This document shows, in pieces, positions 37,290 through 45,817 of a stretch of DNA of 64,000 nt. The notes beneath the pieces were generated by a model. That model had not been told where the DNA came from. It worked only from the letters and a program-made list of their open reading frames with translations, and did no database searches. The DNA is from Methylobacterium sp. WL1 (GTDB lineage Bacteria > Pseudomonadota > Alphaproteobacteria > Rhizobiales > Beijerinckiaceae). A program made the position numbers and the translations under genes. Each line of letters begins with the position of its first letter. Within the stretch, counting starts at the first letter, position 1. The stretch is taken from the NCBI RefSeq assembly GCF_008000895.1, contig NZ_CP042823.1, positions 5,726,501-5,790,500 of the forward strand. Direction: 5' to 3'.

Positions 37290-37585
37290 TCCAGTCTCGA
37301 CACGCCAGCCAGCCGGAGCGCGATCGGCCGGTCCGGCGCCTCGTTGCGGTGGTTGGCGATGATCGCGCCGGCCTCCAGGTTCAAGTTCGCGCTCAGGATA
37401 CTGTCGCCGACGACGTTGAACTGTGCGGCGGCCGCCTCGGCGAACAGGAAGGCGGATTTCAGCTCCGCGCCGGGGCCGACGATGCTCTCCGCTTCCAGCC
37501 AGCAGCCCGCGCGCAGATCGGCGTCGGCCGCCAAGAGGCAGCCCGGCCCGACGATGCCATGCGCCGATGACAGGGTTGCGGCTCA
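37290..37585 (-). pseudogene. Fragment of a left-handed beta-helix acyltransferase
   Basis: On the minus strand a stretch reads HGIVGPGCLLAADADLRAGC … ESIVGPGAELKSAFLFAEAA … FNVVGDSILSANLNLEAGAI with IANHRNEAPDR. These are hexapeptide (LbetaH) turns of a sugar-nucleotide acyltransferase-like protein (GlmU C-terminal type). There is no N-terminal domain. The preceding turn (NPVIGA) is in another frame, one base off, and the frame then runs into the unrelated 36803 gene with no end. It looks like a decaying remnant. The DNA to 37787 is AT-richer and contains direct repeats. Confidence 0.5.
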
Positions 37586-37589
37586 GGAT

Positions 37590-37689
37590 CTGAATTCGAC
37601 GTTCCACGAAAAAATCAAGATGTCTCACGAATCACTTGAGGGTAAACTTCATATTCAAGCTGATATCTTGAGATTGAATTGGACGTTCC
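37590..37689 (+). repeat. Pair of imperfect 16-nt direct repeats
   Basis: CTGAATTCGACGTTCC (37590-37605) and TTGAATTGGACGTTCC (37674-37689) match at 14 of 16 positions, 84 nt apart, in AT-rich non-coding DNA. They lie next to the acyltransferase remnant and upstream of the cupin-like gene. They could be operator half-sites or the scar of a deletion or insertion. Confidence 0.45.
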
Positions 37690-37787
37690 GCATATAGTAC
37701 CGGCCCTTTGATTTGGTCTCTCCGATGGCCGCGACTATAGGGCGCGTGGCGTCGTCTTCGGCGCCGCAAACTCGGGACGTCGAGACC

Positions 37788-38396
37788 ATGAATGCATTCA
37801 AGACCGCCGGCCGCATCGCGATGGTGCTGCTGGCTTCCGGTGCGGGTGGGACGGCCGTGCTGGCGGCTGGCGGCAAGCCGAGCGAGCTGCTGATGACCAT
37901 CGAGGCGGCCCCGTCGGGCCCGGCCGGGCTGACGGCGGCCAATCCGCCGGCGCTCCGCTACGGCACCCTCTACGCCGACGCCAAGGGCCAGAGCCACGTC
38001 CAGTATTGCGACCTCAAGAACTTCATCTTCAAGAGCTACGCGCCGCCCGCCGCGCCTCAGTATGTCGGCTTCCCGCCGGGCGAGGTTGCGTCGGTCAAGT
38101 ACGCGATCCTGCCGGTCGGCTACGTCGGCACCTGGCACACCGCCCCCGGCCCGCAATGGGTGATCACCCTGTCAGGGCGCTGGTCGGTGGAGGCGACGGA
38201 CGGGTCCGTGCTGGAGCAGGGGCCCGGTGAGGTGGAGTTCAACGCCGATACCGGATCCACCCCCCAGGGACCGGAGGGTCATGTCGGGCACCTGACCCGG
38301 CAGGTCGGCGACGTGCCGAACGTCCAGCTGATCGTGTCGCTGAAGCCTCGGAAGGGGAAGCGCTCGGTCGAGCCGTGCCAGCCGACCGCGCGGTGA
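37788..38396 (+). CDS. Exported cupin-like protein
   Basis: A 202-residue protein with a signal peptide (…GRIAMVLLASGAGGTAVLAAG) and a cupin beta-barrel. YVGTWHTAPGPQWVITLSGR and EQGPGEVEFNADT resemble the two cupin motifs, with a His in the first. Metal binding is uncertain because the second His is absent. Function unknown. ATG 37788 starts the signal peptide. It is convergent with the glycosyltransferase gene. Confidence 0.75.
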   Translation: MNAFKTAGRIAMVLLASGAGGTAVLAAGGKPSELLMTIEAAPSGPAGLTAANPPALRYGTLYADAKGQSHVQYCDLKNFIFKSYAPPAAPQYVGFPPGEVASVKYAILPVGYVGTWHTAPGPQWVITLSGRWSVEATDGSVLEQGPGEVEFNADTGSTPQGPEGHVGHLTRQVGDVPNVQLIVSLKPRKGKRSVEPCQPTAR

Positions 38397-38465
38397 TCGT
38401 CGGGCTGACCTGACCGCCGATGGATGCGATCCGGCGGACACGCGCCGCCGGATCGTCAAAGCCAT

Positions 38466-39602
38466 TCAGGCGCCGCTGACCGGGTAGGTGCGGCCCTTCC
38501 AGGTGGCGGCGCCGGCCCGGCCGCCCCGCAGCAGCACGTTCCACTGGATCGCCAGCGCCACCAGCACGGCCGCCGGGTGCAGCGGGATCGTCGCCAGCGG
38601 TGCCCGCACCGCCAGGGTGATCGCCGCCCGGGTTCCGAGCGACAGCGCACAGGCCGCGGCGGCCGCCGTCAGGGCCAGCGGCGGGATCAGCTCGAGCAGC
38701 CCGGCCAGCACCAAGAGCGGCGGCAGGATCTGGCCGCAGCCCAGGAGTAGGGTCCAGACCGGCAGGGCCCGGGGCGTGGCCATGCCCTCATGCGCGTTCT
38801 TCGAGAACCCGGCCCAGGCCTCCCCGAAGCCCCGATACATCCGACAGGTCGCCAGCCCGGCGCCGGCCACGAGGTCGGTGCGGTAGCCGGCCGCGCGCAG
38901 GAGCCGGGGCAGGCGCACGCCGTCATGCAGGAAACCGCGGATCGCGCCGTGGCCGCCGATCGCCGCATAGGCTGCGCGCTCGAACAGGATGAGCTGCCCG
39001 CAGGCCGCGCCCAGGGCGGGATCCGGGCGGCGGCGCATCAACGGCACCGGCAGGAAGCCGATGAGCAGGAAATCGATCATCGGCACGGTGAGCATCTCGC
39101 CGAGCGTCTCTGTGCGCTGCCGGGGAACGCCGCTGACCAGAGCGGCGCCGGCACGTCGTGCCTGGGCGACGAGCGACGCGGCGGCCTCGGGCTCCAGGCG
39201 GACATCCGCGTCGATGAACAGGAGGTGGCGGCCGTCGGCGAGCTCGGCGATATGGGCGCAGGCGTGGTTCTTGCCGGTCCAGCCCTCAGGCAGCGGCGGC
39301 ACCGGGACGACGCGCAGGCGCGCATCGCCGAGGCCGCGCACGATCTCGGCGGTCCCGTCCGTGGAATGGTCGTCGCCGACGATCACCTCGACGGGCACGG
39401 CAATGCTGGCGAGGGCGGCCCGCACAGTCCCGGCGATGTTGCCGGCCTCGTTGCGTGCCGGGATCAGGATCGAGACCAGGTCGCGGTCGGCCACCGGGGC
39501 GGGCCGGCGCAGGGCGAACAGGTTCACCGCCGTCAGGACCGCCGGTAGGGCAGCCGTGAACAGGCAGACGACGGCCAGCGCCGTGAGGATCGGGTCGATC
39601 AT
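38466..39602 (-). CDS. Family 2 glycosyltransferase, carotenoid-cluster type
   Basis: A 378-residue membrane-bound GT2. An N-terminal helix (ILTALAVVCLFTAALPAVL) precedes the GT-A domain: VSILIPARNEAGNIAGTV, VIVGDDHSTDGTAEI, the DxD-like HLLFIDADVRL, and GHGAIRGFLHDGVRLPRLL. C-terminal helices follow. The context is carotenoid genes. Methylobacterium carotenoids are glycosylated C30 acids, so it probably adds glucose to a carotenoid carboxylate or hydroxyl group (CrtQ/CruC-like), by inference. Its ATG overlaps the acyltransferase stop (ATGA). Confidence 0.85.
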   Translation of the reverse strand: MIDPILTALAVVCLFTAALPAVLTAVNLFALRRPAPVADRDLVSILIPARNEAGNIAGTVRAALASIAVPVEVIVGDDHSTDGTAEIVRGLGDARLRVVPVPPLPEGWTGKNHACAHIAELADGRHLLFIDADVRLEPEAAASLVAQARRAGAALVSGVPRQRTETLGEMLTVPMIDFLLIGFLPVPLMRRRPDPALGAACGQLILFERAAYAAIGGHGAIRGFLHDGVRLPRLLRAAGYRTDLVAGAGLATCRMYRGFGEAWAGFSKNAHEGMATPRALPVWTLLLGCGQILPPLLVLAGLLELIPPLALTAAAAACALSLGTRAAITLAVRAPLATIPLHPAAVLVALAIQWNVLLRGGRAGAATWKGRTYPVSGA

Positions 39603-40354
39603 CGCCCGGGCTCACCGTCGCGGGCCCGGTGGGCCGGATCGAAGCGGCGCCCGGCGAGCCGCGCGGCGAGGCGCCGCCAGAGATCGTAGACGCCGCCGAC
39701 GCCCTTGCGGCCCGCGACCAGGGCCCGGAAGCGTTCCGGCTCGCGGCTGATCACGTCGCTGCTGAGCCGGTCGAGGGTCGCGGTCAGGTCGGCCTCCAGG
39801 CGGGCGAGCCGATCCGTCCGCGACAGGGCCGCCAACGCCGCGCCCGAGATCCCCGGCCCGAAGGCTGCGAAGGCCTCGGCTCCGCGCTCGTCCCAGAAGG
39901 CGTATTCGAGGGCGAGCGGTACGAACAGCGCGTCGGGGGCGATCTCGGCCAGCCGGGCCACGCCCGGGCGCAGGCCGAGCGGCCGGACGCGGGTGTCGAC
40001 GAAGCGCCCTTGCGCGGTGATCCAGAGGGCCGTGCCGGATCGCGTCAGGATCGCCCGCGCGGCGGCCAGGAACTGTGCGGCGCCCCGGGGACTGTCGAGG
40101 TCGACCCCGAAGGCCCCGATCCGCTCGAACACCCGGTAGCGCGCCAGCATGGCGGCGTCGAACGGCGCCCGGTTCTCGCGACCCGGGTAGAGCCGGCCGG
40201 ACAAGACGATGATCACCGCCGCATCCCACCACGCAGGGTGGTTGGAATAGATCACCAGCGGGCCAGGATGGTCCTGGTCCGGCGGCAGGCTCCAGTGCGG
40301 CAGGCGTAGCGCGTCGAAGTGTCGGTGCAGGTAACGCGCGAACCACGCTTCCAT
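39599..40354 (-). CDS. Lysophospholipid-type acyltransferase, carotenoid cluster
   Basis: A PlsC-like acyltransferase, about 251 residues. The acyl-transfer motif is IYSNHPAWWDAA (the NHxxxxD box), followed by AFGVDLDSPRG and WITAQGRFVDTR (in place of FPEGT). In this cluster it probably esterifies the carotenoid glucoside (CrtO-like), by inference. The frame is open further upstream to 40600, but that part is translated from the inverted repeat (PSPPPSAGEGGPR), so ATG 40354 or a TTG just upstream is the likely start. Translationally coupled to the glycosyltransferase. Confidence 0.78.
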   Translation of the reverse strand: MEAWFARYLHRHFDALRLPHWSLPPDQDHPGPLVIYSNHPAWWDAAVIIVLSGRLYPGRENRAPFDAAMLARYRVFERIGAFGVDLDSPRGAAQFLAAARAILTRSGTALWITAQGRFVDTRVRPLGLRPGVARLAEIAPDALFVPLALEYAFWDERGAEAFAAFGPGISGAALAALSRTDRLARLEADLTATLDRLSSDVISREPERFRALVAGRKGVGGVYDLWRRLAARLAGRRFDPAHRARDGEPGR

Positions 40355-40417
40355 GAAGCGGCGGACCAGGGGCGAGACCGGATGCAAGGGCGTGGATGGC
40401 GGACGGCGCCGCTGTTT

Positions 40418-40580
40418 CCCTCCCCCCTCTGCGGGGGAGGGTGGCCCGCGAAGCGGGTCGGGAGAGGGGAGCGAGGCTTCTGGAAAAGTCGCGACAATCG
40501 CCTCATCCCGTACCGTCGCGCTGCCCCTCTCCCGACCCTCGCTGACGCGAGGGCCGCCCTCCCCCGCAGAGGGGGGAGGG
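40418..40580. repeat. REPIN-like inverted repeat
   Basis: Two ~52-57-nt arms in inverted orientation (40418-40469 and 40524-40580), separated by 54 nt. Outer parts match as complements (CCCTCCCCCCTCTGCGGGGG on the left, its complement on the right, and GGGAGAGGGG/CCCCTCTCCC). Each arm contains a small internal hairpin with a different sequence: CCCGC-GAA-GCGGG on the left and CCCTCGC-TGAC-GCGAGGG on the right. It lies between crtN and acyltransferase genes of the same operon. Confidence 0.75.
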
Positions 40581-40596
40581 GATGGAAGATTGGAAC

Positions 40597-42126
40597 TCAC
40601 GCCGAGGCGCGCAGCGTTCCGCGCGCGTCCTGGTCATGCGCGTCGGCGGCGATCCAGCCCGACATCATCACCATCGGCATGCCGGGGCCGGGATGGGCGG
40701 CGCCGCCGGCGAGGTAGAGGCCGCGCACCTGTCGGGAGCGGTTGCCAGGCTTGAACGCCCCCATTACCCGGCCGTGCGAGGCCAGGCCGTAGATCGCGCC
40801 GTTGAGCACCCGGTAGCGCTCGTGGATGTCCTGCGGGGTCAGGTGGCGCTCGACCACGATGCGCTCCTCCAGGTCGGGCATTCCGGCGGTGCGCTTGAGC
40901 TTGTCCAGGATGGTCCGCCGGTAGTTCTGGAACAGGGGGCCGTCCGGACGCCAATCGTGGTGCGGGCGCAGGTAGGGCGTGTGCACCAGGACGTAGAGGG
41001 CCTCGCCGCCTTCCGGCGCGACGCTCGGGTCGGTGGAGGAGGGGGCTGCGAGGTAGGCGGTCGGGTCCGGGGCCGGCTCGCCCTTGTTGTAGATGAAGTC
41101 GAACTCCTCCTCGGGGTCGCGGGAGAAGACGAAGTCGTGGTGGTTCAGGTGCTCGTAGCGCTTGTTCAGGCCGAGATAGAGCACCACGCCCGAGCAGGCC
41201 GGCTCGGGGTTCTTCTTCTCGTAGGCCCTGCCGGCGGCGCCACCCACCAGCTCGCGGTAGGTGCGGACCGAATCCATGTTCGAGATCACGGCGTCGAAGG
41301 GCGTGACACCCTCCTGGGTGCGAATGCCGCGGACAGCACCGTTGGCGGTCTCGATCCCGGTGACCTCAGTGTCGGTCTTGCAGGTGGCCCCGAGCTCCTG
41401 CGCGAGCTTGGCCAGGCCCTCGGCCACCGCGCGGGTGCCGCCCATCGGGTACCAGACCCCGTCCGCCGTCTGCATGTGGGCGATGGCGCAGAGCACCGCG
41501 GGGGCGCCGTAGGGCGAGGAGCCGACGTATTGCACGAAGTGGTCGAGCATCTGCGCGAGGCGCGCATCCTTGACCTTGCCGCGGATCGTCGAGGCGACCG
41601 AGGCGTGCATCCGCAGGGACAGCACGTCGCGCAGGGTGCCGGGGTTCATGTTGGCCCGGATGTTGATCGTGTCGAACAGATCCTCGACCGGCTTCCAGAA
41701 GAAGAATTTTTCGGACACGCCGTGGAGATGTTCGGAAATGGAAAGAAACTTCTTGTAGCCGTCGCCGCTGCCCGGGGCGAAGCGATCCATGTCGCCGGCC
41801 ATCCGCTCGATATCCTGCATCAGATCGATGCGGGAGCCGTCGTCGAAGAAGCAGCGCCATTGCGGGTCGAGGCGGCGCAGGTCCATGTAATCGTGGACCG
41901 AGCGACCGGCCTCGGTGAAGATCCGTTCCAGCACCCGTGGCACCGTCAGGATGGTCGGGCCCATGTCGAAGCGGAAGCCGCCTTCGTGCAGCACCGCCGC
42001 CTTGCCACCGAGCCAGCCGTTCTTGTCGTAGACCGTGACGCGGTGGCCACGCGCCGCAGCCACGCACGCGGCCGCGAGTCCGCCGAGCCCGCTGCCGATC
42101 ACGGCGACCGTCGAATCCTGACTCAT
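40597..42126 (-). CDS. CrtN-type carotenoid desaturase (first)
   Basis: A 509-residue FAD-dependent desaturase/oxidase of the phytoene desaturase family. The Rossmann start VAVIGSGLGGLAAACVAAARG with E/D-containing VTVYDKNGWLGGKA is followed by the C-terminal GLYLAGGAAHPGPGMPMVMMSG. It introduces or oxidises double bonds in a carotene backbone. In Methylobacterium the substrate may be a C30 squalene-derived chain (CrtN/CrtP), by established knowledge of the genus. ATG 42126 is the start; the ORF continues upstream only as chance. The second desaturase gene is 3.7 kb away. Confidence 0.9.
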   Translation of the reverse strand: MSQDSTVAVIGSGLGGLAAACVAAARGHRVTVYDKNGWLGGKAAVLHEGGFRFDMGPTILTVPRVLERIFTEAGRSVHDYMDLRRLDPQWRCFFDDGSRIDLMQDIERMAGDMDRFAPGSGDGYKKFLSISEHLHGVSEKFFFWKPVEDLFDTINIRANMNPGTLRDVLSLRMHASVASTIRGKVKDARLAQMLDHFVQYVGSSPYGAPAVLCAIAHMQTADGVWYPMGGTRAVAEGLAKLAQELGATCKTDTEVTGIETANGAVRGIRTQEGVTPFDAVISNMDSVRTYRELVGGAAGRAYEKKNPEPACSGVVLYLGLNKRYEHLNHHDFVFSRDPEEEFDFIYNKGEPAPDPTAYLAAPSSTDPSVAPEGGEALYVLVHTPYLRPHHDWRPDGPLFQNYRRTILDKLKRTAGMPDLEERIVVERHLTPQDIHERYRVLNGAIYGLASHGRVMGAFKPGNRSRQVRGLYLAGGAAHPGPGMPMVMMSGWIAADAHDQDARGTLRASA

Positions 42127-42229
42127 CCTGATAGGTTGCTCCCCGGGCCCGTCAGAGCGCTGCCCGCATTGCGAAGCTAGACGCGAGACCTCGTGGGTCA
42201 ACGCGCCACCCGGTCGCGGTACTGGCCGG

Positions 42230-43072
42230 TCAGGCCTTGTTTGTGGACAGCTGGGCCAGGAAGTTACCGATCTCGCGACGGCGCAGGGGTGCGTCGAGCA
42301 CCTCCGGGCCGAGGCCGTGGCGCCAGGCGAGGCGCCGCGCGGCCTCGAAATCCTCGCCCTGAAGGCCCGCGATTTCGTCGGCATAGGCCGCCACCGCGTC
42401 CGGATCCGCGGCGAAGCCGGCCTCGACGATCGCGGTATCGCAGAGGCGCAGCATCGCGGCGACCTCCTCGAGGTCGAGTTCGGGGTGGTACTGCGTGCCC
42501 CAGAACCAGCCGGCCCCGTGCCGGATCTCGATGGCCTGGACGCCCAGCACCCGGTTGCCGGCCAGAACCCGCGCACCCGGGGGCGGCTCCAGCACCGCGT
42601 CCGAGTGGATCGCGGGCGCGTCCCAGACCGCCGGACGGCCGGCCAGCAGCGGGTGGGTCCGGCCTTCCTGGGTTGGGGTGATCGCCCGGGCGAAGCCGTA
42701 TTCCGGCCCACGCGGATTCTCGGCCGCGTGCCCGCCGGCCACGGTCGCGGCGACCTGCACGCCCCAGCAGGATCCGAACACCGCGAGCCCCGCCTCCAGG
42801 GCAGCCCGCATCAGATCGAGCTGGCGAGTCACCGCCGGCGTGCCCTCAGAGACCTTCAGGGTCGAGCCGGTGAAGATCAGCCCGTCGAAGTCCGACAGGT
42901 CCTGCGGCAGGTCCGCGTCAGCATCGGCCGGGTTGAGAAATCGACACGCCGTCTCGGGGGCGAAGTCGTGAACCACCACGGCGTAGGACTCGGCCGAGGT
43001 CCGGCCCGTCGCCGCGACATGCCGCTCGCGGGCGGCCCGATCGTTGCCGTCGGCGATGAGCAGGCGGAGCAT
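42230..43072 (-). CDS. Class I glutamine amidotransferase-like protein
   Basis: A 280-residue protein with a type 1 GATase domain. The nucleophile elbow is VFGSCWGVQVAA, and the catalytic His-Glu pair is QYHPELDLEE. No synthetase domain is attached. Relatives include GMP-synthase-like amidotransferases and gamma-glutamyl hydrolases. Its presence within a carotenoid block is unexplained. ATG 43072 (MLRLLIADGND) is the natural start; there is a 103-bp gap to the desaturase. Confidence 0.88.
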   Translation of the reverse strand: MLRLLIADGNDRAARERHVAATGRTSAESYAVVVHDFAPETACRFLNPADADADLPQDLSDFDGLIFTGSTLKVSEGTPAVTRQLDLMRAALEAGLAVFGSCWGVQVAATVAGGHAAENPRGPEYGFARAITPTQEGRTHPLLAGRPAVWDAPAIHSDAVLEPPPGARVLAGNRVLGVQAIEIRHGAGWFWGTQYHPELDLEEVAAMLRLCDTAIVEAGFAADPDAVAAYADEIAGLQGEDFEAARRLAWRHGLGPEVLDAPLRRREIGNFLAQLSTNKA

Positions 43073-43178
43073 GGCGTTCTCACTTTGTACGGGTGCGGAC
43101 CCTGCCCGAACGGCCACGCCTTGTCCGGGGACGGCTGGTCGCAGGCGCCGCGCGGATCGTCGCGGCGCGGTGGTCCGA

Positions 43179-44387
43179 TCAGACGGTCCGCCGTGCCACC
43201 AGGCCGAGCGCAAGCCCTAACCCGCACAGGGTCAGCGCCAGCAGCACCGCGAAGGCCGGGGCGGCGGAGCCGAAGCCCTCGCCCAGCGCGTTCTGATAGG
43301 CCTCGATCGCCCAGGCGTTCGGGGTGAGCCAGCCGGCCTGTTGCAGCCACGGCGGCATCAGGAAGCGCGGCACCATCGAGCCGCCGACGGCGGAGAGCAG
43401 CAGTACCCCAAAGGTCGAGGCGAGGTGGGCCTGCTGGCGGGACGCGGCCAGCGCGCAGGCGGCGAGCGCCAGGCCCGCGGCCATGGCCGAGACCAGCAGG
43501 CAGGCGGTGAGGAAGGCCGTCCAGTGTGGGCCGATCTCGACGCCGTAGAGCAGCCCGGCGGCCAGGAAGATCAGCCCGGCCTGGACCATGCCCTGCAGCG
43601 TCAGAAATCCGAACTTGCCGAGCACCACCACCGGCAGGCCACCGGGTCCGGCCATCAGGCGCTCCGCGATACCGGTTTCCCGCTCCTCGACCAGCGAGAG
43701 CGCCCCCTGCATGGCGGCAAACAGCAGGAACACCGCGGTGATCGCGCCGGCGTAATAGCTGACCCGGGCATTGGCGGTGCCGGCGGCGGTGCTCCGGCGC
43801 TCGACCAGCGAGGCGAAGCTGAACGGCTCTTTCCTGGCGCGCTGCTCGGCGAAAGCCTCGTCGAGGAAGCGTCGCTCGTCCGGCCCGATCTTTCCGGTGC
43901 GCTCCACGTCGGCGACGATGCGCGAGAGCACGACGTCGGGGAGCGCCTCGTTCAGCACGCGCTGAAGCTGGCCCAGCGCGATGGGGGTGGCGAGCGCCTT
44001 TGCGGGGTTCTCGACCAGCACCACGGGCTGGTCCGCGGGGCCGGGCGGGGCATCCGCCGGGGCGGCGATCAGGTCGCCGCGGAGCACCAGGGCCACGTCG
44101 ACCGCGCCGGAACGCACCGCCCGGGTCACCTCCGCCAGATCGGTTGCGGGCAGGCGGGTGACCCGCAGGGACGGGTCGGTCACCAGGGCGTCGGCGAGGC
44201 GCTGCGTGGCTGCCGTCCGGGCGATGTCGGCGAGCCCGAGATGGATGCGGATCCGGTCACCGGTCGCCCCGGAGAAGATCGCCGCGAAGATCGAGAAGAT
44301 CACGGTGGGCAGCACGAAGGCCATCACCAGCGCGGCGCGGTCGCGCAGGAGGCTCAACGCCATCACCCGGAACGCGGCGCCGATCAT
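43179..44387 (-). CDS. ABC-2 type transporter permease
   Basis: A 402-residue inner-membrane permease. The N-terminal helix ([20 protein letters not shown]) is followed by a large extracytoplasmic domain with [20 protein letters not shown]. Five helices follow (from [20 protein letters not shown] to [17 protein letters not shown]). The ABC-2 motif [15 protein letters not shown] is present. It pairs with the ATPase encoded just upstream (ATGA overlap), forming an exporter. Such exporters in similar clusters may carry a lipid or hydrophobic product; carotenoid transport is only a guess. Confidence 0.9.
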   Translation of the reverse strand: MIGAAFRVMALSLLRDRAALVMAFVLPTVIFSIFAAIFSGATGDRIRIHLGLADIARTAATQRLADALVTDPSLRVTRLPATDLAEVTRAVRSGAVDVALVLRGDLIAAPADAPPGPADQPVVLVENPAKALATPIALGQLQRVLNEALPDVVLSRIVADVERTGKIGPDERRFLDEAFAEQRARKEPFSFASLVERRSTAAGTANARVSYYAGAITAVFLLFAAMQGALSLVEERETGIAERLMAGPGGLPVVVLGKFGFLTLQGMVQAGLIFLAAGLLYGVEIGPHWTAFLTACLLVSAMAAGLALAACALAASRQQAHLASTFGVLLLSAVGGSMVPRFLMPPWLQQAGWLTPNAWAIEAYQNALGEGFGSAAPAFAVLLALTLCGLGLALGLVARRTV

Positions 44388-45366
44388 CCGGCGGCCCCCG
44401 CCCGGCGCGGCTCGGAGGCCGCGCGGTCCGCGACGTCCCGGGGCCGGATCGCATCGAGATACAGCGCCTCCAGCCGCGGGGCGCGGACCCGCACCTCGGC
44501 CACAGGAACCCCCTGCGCGCGTAGCGCCCCGAGCAGGGCGGCGCCGTCGAGGCCGGAGCGCTCGACCGAGCGCCAGACCAGGCCGTCCGGCTCGGCGGGC
44601 ACGAACCCGCCGCGGCGCAGCACGGTCTCCGCGACCGCATCCGCCGGCAGGGCGAGGCTCAGCTCCCGTTCCGGCGCGCGCCGACCCGCAGCTGCGCCAG
44701 CAGGTCGGCGAGGCGCCCGGCGCGCACGATCCGCCCCTGCGCCAGGAACGCGACCCGGGAGGCGAGGCGCTCGGCCTCGGCGAAATCGTGGGTGGCGATC
44801 AGGATCGCGGTACCGGCGGCCTTCAGCCGGTCCAGAACCGCGTGGATCGCCGCCCGGGCGGCGAGGTCGACGCCGCTCGTCGGCTCATCGAGCAGCACGA
44901 GGCTGGGCCGGTTCATCAGGCTCGCCGCGATGTTGACCCGGCGCCGGTAGCCGCCGGACAGCACCCCGACCGGGCGATGCGCGACGTCGGCGATGTCGGC
45001 CATCTCAAGGGCCGCCGCGACGGCCCCGCGCCGGTCGCGGCGGGGCACGCCCGCGAGCTGGCCGAAGACGCCGAGGTTCTCGGCGACCGTGAGGCGCGGA
45101 TAGAGGGCGATCTCCTGGGGAACCCAGCCGATGCTCCGGCGGGCGCTGCCCGCCCGGAACGGATCCGCGCCGGCCACCCGTACGGTCCCGGCGCTGGGCG
45201 CGAGGCGGCCCGCCACGAGACGCATCAGAGAGGACTTGCCGGCGCCGTTCGGCCCCAGCAGCGCCAGGGTCTCGGCCGCGTCGAGGTCGAGATCGACCTG
45301 TTCCAGCACCCGCCGCCCGCGCAGGTCGAGGCCGACTCCCGTGATCCTTACGAGGTTGCCGTCCAC
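44384..45366 (-). CDS. ABC transporter ATP-binding protein, frameshifted near 44672
   Basis: The main frame (45366-44659) encodes Walker [16 protein letters not shown], the Q-loop [14 protein letters not shown] signature [13 protein letters not shown] and Walker [13 protein letters not shown], ending early at RVGARRNGS. The C-terminal domain continues in another frame ([20 protein letters not shown] … [14 protein letters not shown]). One extra base in the G/C run near 44672 restores a protein of about 327 residues. As read, the ATPase has a complete NBD but lacks its accessory domain, so it may still work. Its true stop overlaps the permease ATG. Confidence 0.82.
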
Positions 45367-45370
45367 CCCG

Positions 45371-45817
45371 TCACCGCCGCGGCAGGGCGCGGGCGAGCCG
45401 GACCCTTATGGCGGCGCCGGGCTCCTGGAGTGCGAAAGCCGCATCGGAGAAGTCCGGCCGCCCCCGGCGCGCGACGGCGCCGGAGAAGCCGTAGGGCTCG
45501 AGCGGGAGGCCGAGCCCGGTCCGGTCGAGCCGGCCGTCGCCGTTGCCGTCCTGGAAAGCCGCCACCGCGTAGGTGCCCGGAGCCAAGTCCCGGAAGGCGA
45601 ACAGCGCCCGGCCCCCGGCGACCGACGCTTCGTCGCCCCGGGTACAGAACGGTTCGGACAAGCCACCTTGGCACAGGGCCACCCGGACCGGGCCGCCGCC
45701 GGGCTCGATGCCGTCGACCTCCACCTGCAGGGTCGCGGCCATCGCAGCCGAGCCGGACAGCAGAGCGAGGGCGCAGAGACCCGCCGTCAGCGTCACCCGG
45801 CCCGGCGCGCCGATCAC
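45371..45817 (-). CDS. Exported DUF2141 protein
   Basis: A 148-residue protein with a signal peptide (…[16 protein letters not shown]) and the DUF2141 beta-sandwich: [41 protein letters not shown] and [22 protein letters not shown]2141 proteins are common in carotenoid-producing bacteria but have no known role. GTG 45817 overlaps the stop of the second desaturase (GTGA). The ABC ATPase starts 4 nt later, making one continuous operon. Confidence 0.85.
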   Translation of the reverse strand: MIGAPGRVTLTAGLCALALLSGSAAMAATLQVEVDGIEPGGGPVRVALCQGGLSEPFCTRGDEASVAGGRALFAFRDLAPGTYAVAAFQDGNGDGRLDRTGLGLPLEPYGFSGAVARRGRPDFSDAAFALQEPGAAIRVRLARALPRR

